A DNA stretch of 64,000 nucleotides from Neopestalotiopsis rosae (lineage: Eukaryota > Ascomycota > Sordariomycetes > Amphisphaeriales > Sporocadaceae), in contig JALGAS010000007.1 of the NCBI GenBank assembly GCA_023078685.1, positions 1,798,001-1,862,000 on the forward strand, given 5' to 3'. A model generated the notes under the pieces. The model did not search any database and was not told where the DNA came from. It saw only the letters and a list, made by a program, of their open reading frames with translations. Below, one piece after another: positions 42,607 through 53,456 of the stretch. The position numbers were made by a program, and so were the translations under genes. How positions within the stretch are numbered: the stretch's first letter is position 1; every line of letters starts with the position of its first letter.

Positions 42607-43802
42607 ATGGCGATCACAAACGAAGTCCCACGAACCGTCCAATGGAACGGAAAGAATGTCCCAGTCTATCCCATGGAGACTATCAGCTTCGAGCGACTGC
42701 TCTCTCAGGAGCCGGCCGAGATTGAACGAACAGTCCGTTGCTGTGAGAATGAGGGCTTCTTCTACCTCGACCTGTCAGGAATTGATGGTCGAAGGTATCT
42801 GGAGGATCAGGAAAAGACGCTTGATCTGATGCATCGCTTCTTTGAATCACCTCTGGAAGCCAAGAACCAATTTGGTCTAATCTCTCCTCACCTCGGGTGT
42901 GCAACAATTTCTCATGTGTGAACCTTGGGAATGTACGCTAATTCATGATTGAAGATATGAGCCTGTTGGTTCACGCACTGGCGTCTTTGCGGATACCAAA
43001 GACGGATACGAAATGATCAAGGTCAGTTGCGATCCGCCCCAGGACAACATGCACGGTTGCGCACGCCATTTAACATCTCCTATAGGTCTCCAGAGATGAG
43101 ATCCAAAGATCAAACCCTCACCTGCCAGAGGTGATGAAGAACAACCCCGATATCAAGATCTTGGAGAACGGCATCGCTGGCTGCAACATTGTGACCAAGA
43201 CTATCCTCTCAGCCTTGTCCACGGGTCTCGGGCTCTCAGGAGCCGCACGCTTCGAGAACTCGCATCGCAATGACAGACCTTCAACCACAACCATGGCCAT
43301 GATGCACTACATCCCATCTGACCCCACCGTCGCGCAAAAGATTGGCCACCAGAAGCACACGGACATAAGCTCCCTAACCCTCCTGTACAGCAACCAGTGG
43401 GGCCTACAGATCCGGCCGCCGCGTGCCCGCGAGTTCGGCTTCGTAGAGCCCAAGGAGGGCTGCGCCATCGTCAACGTGGGCGACTCGCTGCGCTTCGCGA
43501 GCGGGCACAAGATGCAGTCGTGCATCCACCGCGTCGTGCCCTTTGACCCGACGGAGCACCGCTACTCGATTGCCTACTTTTTGCGCGCCGAGGACGACAC
43601 CATGTTCACCGACAGCGAGGGGCGGTACATCACGGCCGGCCAGTGGCACGACGAAAAGTTTTTTGCCTTTACCAACCCGCCCGAGCTCCAGGCCCAGGCC
43701 CCGCCTTCCATGTTGCTGGGCGGTATGACGGAGGAGGAGGATGAGCAGGAGGCTGTTCCGCAGGTGCTGAACGGGACTGAACACATTGCCATTCAGGCAT
43801 AA
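42607..43802 (+). CDS. isopenicillin-N-synthase-like 2-oxoglutarate/Fe(II) oxygenase
   Basis: Three exons: 42607-42896, 42955-43021 and 43086-43802 (357 residues). The joins are SPHLG to YEPVGSRTGVF and YEMIK to VSRDEIQRS. N-terminal DIOX_N part: VPVYPMETISFERL, CCENEGFFYLDL. Iron ligands His210 and Asp212 in HQKHTDISSLTLLY and His267 in QSCIHRVV; the 2-oxoglutarate-binding Arg is R278 in RYSIAYF. These enzymes hydroxylate, desaturate or cyclise small molecules in the cytosol. The second exon of 67 bases is short but has clean splice ends. It is divergent from the CmcJ-like gene and convergent with the FAD monooxygenase. Intact; substrate unknown. Confidence 0.92.
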
Positions 43803-44021
43803 GCGTGCTTCCAGTCGCTGCCGTCTACTCCCCAGAGGGTGGCGAAGAGACCTGTCATTCGTTCATAGTCATTAAATCAACATCTACTCTACAATGTGAC
43901 ATTTGTTTCTCGGTGCAATCATGTGTCTTAAGCGTGCGATCTAAAAGGGGTCATATGATCTATGAGGATCAAATCAGATAAGGATGATATTGTATCATAA
44001 AGTGCCCATGGGGGAAAACTT

Positions 44022-45447
44022 TCAGAATGGTTCATTAACCCATGCCCTTTCAGCTTCGCGATACGCATCATAGCACCAAATCTCGGCCTGTGCTGCTTCC
44101 CAGTCCGGACTAGAAATGTTAATGTGCGAACACTTGAAGGATGACTTAGGAGGATTCTTACTCTGTGTTCGTGATAGAGTGAGAAGGGCTTTCATTTGTC
44201 CTTGACATTCTCTCAGCAGAAAGCACGCCACGCTCATACTGCCTGGTTGCTTCTTGAACTTGTTGGACTCTGCTAAATCTCAACATCTCGTACATGCCAC
44301 CGGCACTTGAGATCTGGGCTGTGGAAGTGACGTGAGAAAGCAGAGAGCCCAACGTCGCCGCATCCTCAAGTCCAAGATTGAAGCCCTGAGATAGACTGGG
44401 CCGCAAAGTATGGTAACTGTCACCTGCAAGAACAACCCCAGGCGGTAGGCTGGAGCTGGGGAATCCGGAAACTGCATATATATAATGAGACTGAGTTGAA
44501 TTTGGACTGGATCTTGGTGTTACATACCCTCTACTTGGTGCCACCTAGTGGCCCTTTGCACACCTTTCAGCAACGCCATGAGTCTTGTCATTGGAAGTCA
44601 GTCGTCTTTCATCGTGAGCATGGAATAATACCTACCTCTCGTCGCTGCCGTGCAAACGGTTTCTGAGTTCCTCAACGATTTTATCCGTACCCGAAATCTC
44701 AGATTTGGAGTCATCCGGCATGACTATCGAAAGGGTGATCGTATCCCGGTTGCGGAGATGGTACCCAATGATATGAGCCTCGGGACCCGCCCAAATGTGC
44801 AGCGAGTGATGCGATACAGATCCCATGAATTCGGATGCTGATTCATCATCAAGTCTTTGTCGATGTAGGGTAATCCTGTACGCCACATTCCCTGTCATGC
44901 ATGGCTTTACCATTCCTCCCAACACCTTGGACCTCAAAGTTGACCGGGTTCCGTCAGCAACCACGATCAGATCGCCGCTGTAGTAATCGCCGAGTTCTAC
45001 CTTGATAGTACGGGTATGGACATCAAGGTCGTACACAGGGGAATCGTCATGCACCTTGACGCCCATTTCGAGGGCCCTTTGTCGTAGTCCATTTTCTAAG
45101 TCTCCACGGTGATGTGCGCATAGCGGAAAGCCATAAGTGTGCGAAACCTCTTGGTTGAATGAATCATTTTCAGAAATCAAGTCGCCATTCAGGTCATGAA
45201 TCTTTAGTGCATCGGGCTCTATAGGCCATTGAAGGAGATCGAGTACTCCCCATCTGGACAGGAGTTGGGTCCCGTTTGGAGAGCTCAAAATACCAGCACC
45301 GGCGTATCGTGGCCTGTCGGTAGCTTCAAAGACGGTCGCAGAATGTCCGGCTTCTGTCACTGCAATGGCTGTAGCCAGTCCACACAGTCCTCCACCAATG
45401 ATGAGTACGCGGAGTTTGAAGGGGTCTCGCGCCGCATCGCTCGACAT
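44022..45447 (-). CDS. FAD-dependent aromatic-type monooxygenase
   Basis: Four exons: 45447-44636, 44583-44528, 44471-44162 and 44109-44022 (421 residues). The 56-base second exon encodes LMALLKGVQRATRWHQVE and joins VSGFPSSSLPPGVVLAGDSY; the last exon gives PDWEAAQAEIWCYDAYREAE and ends NEPF. FAD-binding GGGLCG at residues 18-23, a ribose-binding Arg in HHRGDLENGLRQRA, the DG motif VVADGTRSTLR and the GD motif VLAGDSYHTLRP followed by GFNLGLEDAATLG. This is the salicylate-hydroxylase-like group A flavoprotein pattern, which inserts oxygen into phenols or enols using NAD(P)H. In the cluster it is the third type of oxygenase. Intact after splicing. Confidence 0.9.
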
Positions 45448-45851
45448 TTTGGTTTAAATCGTATAGTTGGAGGAAGGATAAAAGCTAAATCAAAGTTGAC
45501 AAATTGTCAATGTCGTAGTGGCCCATCAAAGGGTTTATCGGATGAATGCAAGGGGGCGCCATGGGCGCAAACAATATTAGCCGACTGTGATGCACTATTA
45601 CTTGGCGCTTCGCGAAGATGCTTTCATTCTTTTCTTTTTTCCTGCCGATCAACACATCCTTTCAGACTTCCGAATTGAGCCCCACCGTATCTTGCCAGTG
45701 CTTCTCGAGTACAAACGCGCGCGTGTAGCAATTGAGTGAGACATGGGCTTGATTCAATTGCTGAGAAGGATTGATAGTCACAGCCATATGTGTCGATACT
45801 GTGGGACAGAAATGCAGACAGCTCAATTGATCTATACTCAAAATTTTATTT
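45448..45851. other. intergenic, 0.4 kb
   Basis: Spacer between two minus-strand genes of the cluster; promoter of the FAD monooxygenase. No gene seen. Confidence 0.6.
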
Positions 45852-47183
45852 TCATACCTTTGCCTTGAAAGTCCAGCCGCTTTTGGCAATCCTCGCAGCC
45901 ACAGCCATCAGCATACCTGCGATAATAGATGTGCCAGCAAAGATTTGTGCACCTAAATAACTCCCACCGCCCCGTTGTATCAAGGCGCCGCAAATTGCCG
46001 GCCCGGTCAGGTTGGCGAGACTGACAATGCTCATGACCATGCCGGTTCGGACTCCCGTCTTGCTTGGATCTGGAGTCATTGTCGTCGCTCCGGCCGGGAA
46101 TAGCGCCTGCAGAGCGGCGGCAATGAAGCCATAGATGACGGCAAAAGCGTATAGCGCCGCCTCGGTATGAATTGCAGCCCAGCAGTATACCAGAATGCCA
46201 GCTGAGAGACTCAGTGGTATAATGAGGTTGAACAAGCCCGTGCATCGGTCGGCAATGAGTCCTGGCATAATACGGCCAATGACACCAACACCGTTGAGTA
46301 CTAGAAGCAGGTTGATTGGCTTCTCAACGCCAATCTGATTCCGAGCGAAGGTGCCCAAGAAGAAAAAAGCAAAGTAGAGGCCCCAAAAGTTCAAGAATTT
46401 ACTAGCAACGAAGAACATGAAAGGAGCCTCTTTGAATGCCGTCATATCAATCCAGGGTCCAGTCTGCCTCGGGGGAAGCCTGGGCTTGAAAAAGAATAGG
46501 CAGGGCAAATATGTGACGAACATGATGAGGCCCATGACTCTGAGCGTCCAGGGGAACCCAAAGTCGTCGAAGAATAAGAGCTGATTGATCATGACGGGGT
46601 AGACAAGCCCACCGACGGCTGCCCCGGAAGCTGCCAGTCCAACGGCGAGGGCGCGATTTCTTTTGAAGTACTGCGAGGTGATTGACAATCCGGGAACAAA
46701 TGTGAAGCCATTACCAAGACCCAAGCATACAGCCTGAGCCAGAATAATCTGCCAGAACTCGGTCGCGAGCGAGGTCATGAATATTCCCAGGAGCTGTAGA
46801 AAGACGCCAATGGCAAAGACGGGCTTGAAATGACCAGCATCCGATAGGCGACCGGTGATGGCACCAACTGAAAATAGGAAAAATACCTGACAGCTTCCCA
46901 CCCATGAGACCGTGGTCGCAGATTGTCCCATGACGGTTGTGTAATAGTATTGAAAAATGCCATAACCATTTGCAACACCCCAGGTGTTGAAGAAGACAAT
47001 ATGCATCAGCAACACTTGAGTCCAGGCAAGGCAACCACCGTCGGGTGGTTCCCCAGGTTGACTTCTTGTCGTATCCTCATCTTTATCTGTTGATAATTCT
47101 TGTGCAATTCCGTCTTCTATAAGACCATCTTCGCGAGTCGGTAGTGAAGTGGAGGATGGCTGTCGCGTTTGCATGGTGGGCAT
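45852..47183 (-). CDS. MFS transporter, monocarboxylate-porter type
   Basis: Single-exon protein of 443 residues with about 12 transmembrane helices. ATG at 47183 (MPTMQTRQPSST), followed by a 40-residue acidic cytosolic tail. The MCT signature is EPPDGGCLAWTQVLLMHIVF, then FNTWGVANGYGIFQYYYTT; loop 2-3 has GRLSDAGHFKP and helix 4 GLGNGFTFVPGLSITSQYF. Such fungal MCT-like proteins move monocarboxylates or, in clusters, the pathway product or substrate across the plasma membrane. It lies between the FAD monooxygenase and the regulator gene, divergent from the latter. The stop codon overlaps a GTATGA donor-like sequence. Intact. Confidence 0.9.
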   Translation of the reverse strand: MPTMQTRQPSSTSLPTREDGLIEDGIAQELSTDKDEDTTRSQPGEPPDGGCLAWTQVLLMHIVFFNTWGVANGYGIFQYYYTTVMGQSATTVSWVGSCQVFFLFSVGAITGRLSDAGHFKPVFAIGVFLQLLGIFMTSLATEFWQIILAQAVCLGLGNGFTFVPGLSITSQYFKRNRALAVGLAASGAAVGGLVYPVMINQLLFFDDFGFPWTLRVMGLIMFVTYLPCLFFFKPRLPPRQTGPWIDMTAFKEAPFMFFVASKFLNFWGLYFAFFFLGTFARNQIGVEKPINLLLVLNGVGVIGRIMPGLIADRCTGLFNLIIPLSLSAGILVYCWAAIHTEAALYAFAVIYGFIAAALQALFPAGATTMTPDPSKTGVRTGMVMSIVSLANLTGPAICGALIQRGGGSYLGAQIFAGTSIIAGMLMAVAARIAKSGWTFKAKV

Positions 47184-47693
47184 CGACTCTTCTCGGGACT
47201 CGTAGGAGAAAGGAGAATTGGTAAGAGAAAAAAGAAAAATAATCCGACACCGTCACCACATTCGCTCTGATTGGTGATGTTTAGAATAAGATATTTGTTA
47301 CGGCAACTATTTGCCTTGGCCTTGAAACTATTGTCTACCAAGGTACTAATATCTACTCTAGGGTCAAAGTCCATGTACTTATCCGTTCTTCCCTACTAGG
47401 CCGCTGTCCCGCCCCACCCGCTCTATCCGTATTTTCCATTCACCTCGGCGCCTTGACCGTCACTGCCTCGGCCACTGCCCGAGGAACAATACCTACCACC
47501 CGCACAGCGACGATCAGAGCTGATTCCCAGCTTGTGCCCCTGGAGCTGTCTCATTGCGAGCACGATCAGGTTCCACTGGATCTCGCCCGCGCCCTGTACT
47601 TGACATTCCCAGGGTGTCGTCGGAATATTGCCGCCTCCCGCAATACCCGCCCGCTGCATGTAAGCTTAATTCAAGCTTGCCCTACCCAGTCCA
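47184..47693. promoter_or_regulatory. bidirectional promoter of transporter and regulator genes
   Basis: A 510-base divergent region with the transporter gene to the left and the Zn2Cys6 gene to the right. No clear binding palindrome found by eye. Confidence 0.4.
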
Positions 47694-49367
47694 ATGTCTG
47701 TCCCACAAGGACGCAAGAGAGCTCGACTGGCATGCGACACCTGTCGAGACTTGAAGCGCAAATGTGACGGCTCTGAACCCTGTGGAACATGCGTCCGCTT
47801 CGAATATGACTGTTCCTACTCGGAGCCCGCTGGCCGCAAGAGCAGGAGGGTCACGAGGTTGCCGACGACATCCCCCTCTGCAGCTGGGCCAGTCTCTTCC
47901 AATTTGACCAGTCCACTCCTCGAGACCGGCCGCCCGGCAGTATCCAACCTGCACACACGACTTCGGTCGCTAGAGGCCAACTCTGGAGCGGCTTTCCTAC
48001 GCAGGCTTGCCCTGAGGATCGATGCTAATAATGCACCACGTATGCACGCCTTTGCTTGGAATGCATTTCTCGGCACGCGCTCCATGGCCCATACGCCCGT
48101 CGCGCGACCGATTCTGGAAATGCTATCAGAGGCGGACATGCGAGAGCTGGCAAACTCATATTTTGAGAAGGTCGATCCAATTTACGGATTCTTTGAGCGC
48201 GAAGATGTCGATAACCGGATCACAAGACGGTGGGCAACACTTACGGCTGCCCCAGCAGAGGACGCAGTGCTATGTGGCATCGCCGCTCTAGGATACCTAT
48301 TCTCTCACATTATGACGGGTGCACTCGAACTCGACCTTGCCGAATCAGCTCGAGCTATTCTAGAGCGAACCATGTTCGACCCTCCCTCGTCCACCAGCGT
48401 GACGGCATGGACCCTTAGAGTCACATATCTCAGAATGACTTCAACTCCTCACACGACATGGATGGCTAGTTGTATCTTGATGCACATGGTGGAGGCAGCA
48501 GGTCTACAGTACGAGCGTGCGCAAGAATCCATCCTCCTCCCACATAGAGAGAACATCAACCCCGAGATCAGGAAGCGACTGGTGGCCGTTGCTCAACATC
48601 TGAATATTTGGGTCTCATTTGACATGGGTCGCTCTCGAGTAACAGTGGTCAATGTCACGACTGAATCACTGACAGCCCGTCCTGGCGATAGCACAGTGGA
48701 GCTACTTGAGCTCCTCCCTTATTCTCTCATGCTCGACCCTGAACGATGCTCCAACGTTGTCGAGCTCGAATCGGCCTTGTCCATTGTTCTTGAACGCACG
48801 CATCACACTCCGCCGTCAATCCTGGCCCAGTGCAATCTCATGCTTTGTCTTTGTCGCCGGCTTCAGTCCATGAACATTGCTTTCACGGGTACCACTCTAG
48901 AATCAATACTGTCGCTTAGTGCCAAAGGTGTCTGGGCGGCATCGGCGCTTCTTGATATCCGTTCCCCGTGGCATCACATGGTCAATGTACCCTTCCAGGT
49001 CGTATGTGTGCTTCTTGCAATCGACACACTCGCGTCGACATCACAGCTCAGGGGTGCTTTACAATGTCTCAATCGCGTTGCGGCTGTTTACAACACGGAC
49101 GCCACCCAGGAGGCTCTCCGTACAGCTTCTTTACTGGTTTCAATTCATCAAAAATGGAAGGAACGGTTTGCCTCAAATCTCAGCGATGCGCTTAATGCTA
49201 TTCCTGTAACGACTGGTCCGTTGCTTAATCATAATGTCATACCGCCCCCGGAGGATACGAGTTGGCTAGACGACTTGCTTGGAGATCTGTCAACGACCCA
49301 GCAATTCGACCTCGACCGCTTACTAGACCCTCGCCCATTCTGGCAGCTTGATGGTAACACAATTTGA
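47694..49367 (+). CDS. Zn2Cys6 transcription factor, likely cluster regulator
   Basis: Single-exon protein of 557 residues, start MSVPQGRKRARLACDTCRDL. The Gal4-type binuclear cluster is at residues 14-41 with six Cys: ACDTCRDLKRKCDG and EPCGTCVRFEYDC, followed by a basic stretch GRKSRR. The fungal-specific middle homology region lies at about 150-370 (WTLRVTYLRM, TWMASCILMHMVEAAGLQ, RLVAVAQHLNIWVSFDMGRS). The C-terminus is acidic (DTSWLDDLLGDL) and could activate transcription. Such factors bind CGG-containing sites. Placed next to the transporter and the oxygenases, it probably controls the cluster; this is inference from context. Confidence 0.92.
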   Translation: MSVPQGRKRARLACDTCRDLKRKCDGSEPCGTCVRFEYDCSYSEPAGRKSRRVTRLPTTSPSAAGPVSSNLTSPLLETGRPAVSNLHTRLRSLEANSGAAFLRRLALRIDANNAPRMHAFAWNAFLGTRSMAHTPVARPILEMLSEADMRELANSYFEKVDPIYGFFEREDVDNRITRRWATLTAAPAEDAVLCGIAALGYLFSHIMTGALELDLAESARAILERTMFDPPSSTSVTAWTLRVTYLRMTSTPHTTWMASCILMHMVEAAGLQYERAQESILLPHRENINPEIRKRLVAVAQHLNIWVSFDMGRSRVTVVNVTTESLTARPGDSTVELLELLPYSLMLDPERCSNVVELESALSIVLERTHHTPPSILAQCNLMLCLCRRLQSMNIAFTGTTLESILSLSAKGVWAASALLDIRSPWHHMVNVPFQVVCVLLAIDTLASTSQLRGALQCLNRVAAVYNTDATQEALRTASLLVSIHQKWKERFASNLSDALNAIPVTTGPLLNHNVIPPPEDTSWLDDLLGDLSTTQQFDLDRLLDPRPFWQLDGNTI

Positions 49368-49528
49368 AGGAGCCTGCCTCCAAGTGTGGTTGAGGCCCGA
49401 ACTCGTAGTTCTCAGTTCCGAGTACGGGCCACTGTTCCTCAGCACACAAAGCGTTTCAATCTTCCAAACTCAGATCAAAGCATTATATGTACGATGCAAG
49501 ATAATCAAATTGACCTTCAGTCCCACAC

Positions 49529-50392
49529 TCAAAGCATATGCAGCATGAAAGCCAAAACACAAGGCATCACCAGGAGCCATAGTGCTAGAGTGATATCCGA
49601 GCCTTGCGACGGAAGAAGCACATTGTCCGACCATCCAGAACCGCCTTGATTGTTCCCGTTCAACGGACGACAATCCCTGATACCAGAGTCGCGGCCTTTC
49701 CTGTATCCGGTGTAGTAGTCGCCCCCAAGGCTCGCCGGATGTGTGGCATAGGCTTTGTCATAACACCCGTCGTTGTAGCCTTGCCGATAGCCGTCGTCAA
49801 AGACCTTGCTATGTGGCTCATAGAGACCACCTCCTGAAGCAAGGGCAGTGGGAATTGAGACTGGGATCCAATGGCCCGTGGGCGTGGGCTTGCTAATGCT
49901 TCCAGTGATTGTCGATGAACTGGGATCAAGAGTATTCCGCGAAGTGCTAGTCTGCGGGTGTTGCCCTTTCCCACTACTAGTCCCATGACCATCGGTCGCC
50001 GGCAGGGCGATTGATGTTGTTGGCGGATTGTTCTTGCTGCTTTCTGATGGGATCGAGGAACTGGTGAGAGTGGCCGTGTTCTTAGATTCCGCGGGAACAC
50101 TACTCTTTGCTGGAGAGACTGTGCTCTCCGTCTTCAGGGTAGTGCTGCTGCTGATTTTGGAGTCAACGGGCGACTCTGACACAGCCTTTTCAGCAGCGGT
50201 TTCGCTCCTCGCGATAATGACCACCACATCCTGTACAGCATCATCGAGCAAGAATGGTGTGGCAACAGGTTCCGGTAGAACCAAGGCCGGCGAAGTACCC
50301 AGAAGACCAAGAACTGTTGGCGATATCCAATGGTCATCCGCGCTTAAAACAGGTGTTGTTGAAGGAGACAGCCATTTCTCAAACGGGAACAT
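49529..50392 (-). CDS. Ser/Thr-rich protein with Tyr-Gly-Asp block and C-terminal hydrophobic tail
   Basis: I do not recognise it. The first ATG in frame is at 50392 (MFPFEKWLSPSTTPV), giving 287 residues; the open frame starts higher up without an ATG, so a first exon with a signal peptide may be missing from this model. The middle (about residues 75-190) is a mucin-like Ser/Thr/Pro region. A conserved-looking block follows: DDGYRQGYNDGCYDKAY and DYYTGYRKGRDSGIRDC, two related Tyr/Gly/Asp units with Cys at both ends. The last 20 residues (ITLALWLLVMPCVLAFMLHM) are hydrophobic, as in GPI-anchored or single-pass cell-wall proteins. No frameshift seen. Confidence 0.55.
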   Translation of the reverse strand: MFPFEKWLSPSTTPVLSADDHWISPTVLGLLGTSPALVLPEPVATPFLLDDAVQDVVVIIARSETAAEKAVSESPVDSKISSSTTLKTESTVSPAKSSVPAESKNTATLTSSSIPSESSKNNPPTTSIALPATDGHGTSSGKGQHPQTSTSRNTLDPSSSTITGSISKPTPTGHWIPVSIPTALASGGGLYEPHSKVFDDGYRQGYNDGCYDKAYATHPASLGGDYYTGYRKGRDSGIRDCRPLNGNNQGGSGWSDNVLLPSQGSDITLALWLLVMPCVLAFMLHML

Positions 50393-51767
50393 CGTCTTCA
50401 GAACCACACGAAAGGGCCCACGACGTGAAGGTTCACTTCGAGTGAAGAATGACTTCCAGTGAAAAGACCGCAACAAGGCAACACCACATTGGCAGTATCG
50501 GAGGAGACCAACAAAAAAGTTGTTCTAGTGGTCTTGGCCTGGGAAAGGTCCCCTCATACAGATGGAAAGTGGCAGTAGAGCCAAAGTTAGAAATGCGTTG
50601 GGTATGCGAGTCTCGGGTACCTAGGTTTGGTGTTTTTCCTGGGCACCTAAAAATATGGGTGGGCTGAAACTCAAAATCCGACAGACAGCAAAGAATTGGC
50701 AGAGCTGGTGATTTTCCGCCACTGAAATCACCAAGAATACCTGCATTCACTAGGCTCGACATCTCATCGTCACTTTGGCAGAGGGCAATGACTAGGGTTG
50801 TGCGAAACAGTCGCAATCCATTTGATGGAGTATTGAAGCACTTCAATTTGAACCCGTTGGGTGAGGTGTTAGTGGCGACTATAGCGATGGTCCCAGCACC
50901 CATGCATCCACTATACCAGCACATGCTTTTGCTGAAATGCATACAGCCACAGCTTGTTCAGACATACAGGCACCCTTGATGCATATATATTCTTATATCT
51001 CAGATAAAACTGCACAGTAAATGATGATCATGACGTCCAACAAGTATATCTACAGCAGAGGCCAAAAAAACCAGGTGGCTGGTCAAATCATTCTCATGAA
51101 CAAAGCATTGCTTAACGTTTCACACCATTTAAGATTAACTGGTCAGCGTGGCTTTGAGCCTCCGCCAGGGTCCCCCACTATGCACCAAAAAAGCTTCTAA
51201 GCAAGCTGAGAGATCCAGATTCCAGACAAATCTTAATGCCGCAGAGCTTAAACAGAACATCACCATGAGGAGAGTTGCTCATTCGAAGTCACTGCCAGCA
51301 TGATTCTTCACCGACGGTATTGGACATCCGGCGCAAGTATCCAGGTCATGGGCGGGTCGGCGCCGATTTGCCTAGTTGCCGGGGCTCGGAGGATCCCCGT
51401 GCAATCATCATGAAGACCGACCGACAGCCGAATCCCCTCACGATGCACAGTGCTCATATCCACTTTTACATTGCTGCAGCGCTGCGTGATGCACACTAAT
51501 CTGATCAGACGCAGCTGCCCGACTGCGGAGTTCCTCGTGATCTTGGGAATGCAGTGTTAATTGCTTTTGCTGATATCTTCAGTCGTCTGCACCGTTGCAA
51601 TTCACATTTGATGCACTTCATGCGGCTGTAAGCAGCTTCGCAACGACCATACAGGAACTCACTGCAAGCTTTCGCGTATCATTGCGCTAGTCACCGCGCA
51701 GTCTGTAGAGCAGCACGTTCATTCAAACCTATTTGAGCACGGTCATTACCTTCCCAGGCTCTTCACC
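50393..51767. other. intergenic, 1.4 kb
   Basis: Upstream of the Ser/Thr-rich gene and promoter of the sulfatase gene. A 169-codon frame at 50433-50942 (minus, with ATG) has no domain and may hold a first exon of the neighbour. Otherwise nothing seen. Confidence 0.5.
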
Positions 51768-53456
51768 ATGACGAAACGCACCAATGCAAAACGGCCCAAC
51801 ATCATCTTCATACTCGCAGACGATCATGCCTCAAAGGCCATCAGCTGCTATGGCGCGGGTATCAACCACACGCCCAACATTGACAGGCTGGCCCATGAGG
51901 GAATGAAGTTCAATCACTGCTATGTGACGAATTCAATCTGCACCCCTTCGCGGGCGACCATCCTCACTGGGATGCACAATCATGTCAACGGTGTCTTGAC
52001 GCTAGACGACAAGATCAATACGCATCTGCCCAATGTAGCAAAAGCCTTGAGAACCGGAGGATATACAACCGCCATGATGGGTATGATTGATGCACGATTC
52101 AAGCAAATTTTAATTAATTTGCTATTACTCTGCTGACATACTTCTCCTCGGCGCGCAGGGAAATGGCATCTCGGCGAAGGTAGCGACCATGAACCGTCGG
52201 GCTTTGACGAGTGGTCGATTCTGCCCGGTCAAGGGGACTATTGGGATCCTCAATTCGTTGACCGTGATGGAAAGCGCAGAGAGACTGGTTATGCCACCGA
52301 TATTATTACCGACAAGAGTCTGCAGTGGATTGATTCGGTCCGGGCCCAAGGGGGCGATCAGCCATTTTTCCTAATGTGCCATCACAAAGCGCCCCATCGT
52401 TCGTGGGAGTTTCATCCCAAGCACAAAGCTCTCTACGAAGAGCCGATACGTGTCCCTGAGACGTTTGAGGACGACTACAAGAACAGGGCCAAAGCCGCCA
52501 AGCTGGCCAAGATGCGCGTTGCCGAGGACATGACCTACTTTGATCTCGAGCTGGCACAGCCTGAGGGTGGCGACGAGGTGGGAGAACGCTTCTTTCCGGG
52601 ATCTTCTAGCATTGATAGAAAGATTCCGTCGCCGAGTGATGTTTCCGATATGCGCTTGATTGACAAGCGGGATGGGACAGTCTTCACCTTTGCCACTCCA
52701 GAAGAACTGGCCACTTTCAAGTTCCAGAGGTATATGCAACGATACTTGCGCACGATCCAGTCCATTGATGATAACGTTGGACGCATGCTCGATTATCTCG
52801 ACGAGAAATGTCTGGCAGAGAATACCATGGTAATCTACAGCTCGGATCAGGGCTTCTTCCTCGGCGAGCACGGCTGGTTTGACAAGCGCTTCATGTACGA
52901 GGAAAGCTTTCAGATGCCATTTCTCATCCGGTACCCGCCCGAAATCGCTGCGGGCAGTACTTCCGACGACATCATAAGCAACGTTGACTTTGCGCCGACG
53001 TGGCTTGACTACGCAGGCTTGCGAATACCATCATATATGCAGGGTGTATCGTTCCGCCCCATTCTGCAGGCGCAAGGTCAGGCCCCAGTGGGCTGGCAGC
53101 AGGTTGCCTACCATCGGTACTGGATGAACAATGACATTATTCACAACGCGCTGGCCCACTACGGCGTGCGCAATCAGCGGTACAAGTTGATCTACTGGTA
53201 CAATGAAGCCCTCGGCGTTGCTGGAGCGCGACCAGGTACGGAATTCAAGGAGAAGGAGTGGGAGTTGTTCGACTGCGAGAAAGATCCGCTCGAGCTGTTC
53301 AACGTCTACCATTTGCCAGAGTATAGTCATGTCGTGGCTGGAATGACGGTGCTGCTAGAGGCCAAGATGGAGGAGATTGGTGATGAGCCGAGGCATCCTG
53401 TAAGGATTGTGGGGGTGAGTAAGAGTGATAGGGCCAATAATAGGTATATTCAATAG
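51768..53456 (+). CDS. type I sulfatase
   Basis: Two exons, 51768-52080 and 52159-53456 (536 residues); the 78-base intron splits a Gly codon (AMMG to KWHLGEG). Metal site IFILADDHASKA with Asp18-Asp19; sulfatase signature CTPSRATILTG with Cys58 in the C-x-P-x-R motif that is converted to formylglycine; then GKWHLGEGSDHEPSGF and VIYSSDQGFFLGEHGWFDKR with further metal ligands. Such enzymes hydrolyse sulfate esters of phenols, sugars or glycans. There is no signal peptide, so it is probably cytosolic, unlike most arylsulfatases acting outside. The tail (LFNVYHLPEYSHVV) is like bacterial-type sulfatases of the choline/arylsulfatase kind; the substrate is unknown. Intact. Confidence 0.92.

Noticed and set aside
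36550..49367. A polyketide synthase, NRPS, terpene cyclase or prenyltransferase within or near the oxygenase cluster
   Set aside because: None of the characteristic motifs or long open frames is present anywhere in the window.
50433..50942. 169-codon minus-strand frame with an ATG
   Set aside because: No recognised domain. It might contain a first exon of the Ser/Thr-rich gene, but I could not find a convincing splice join.
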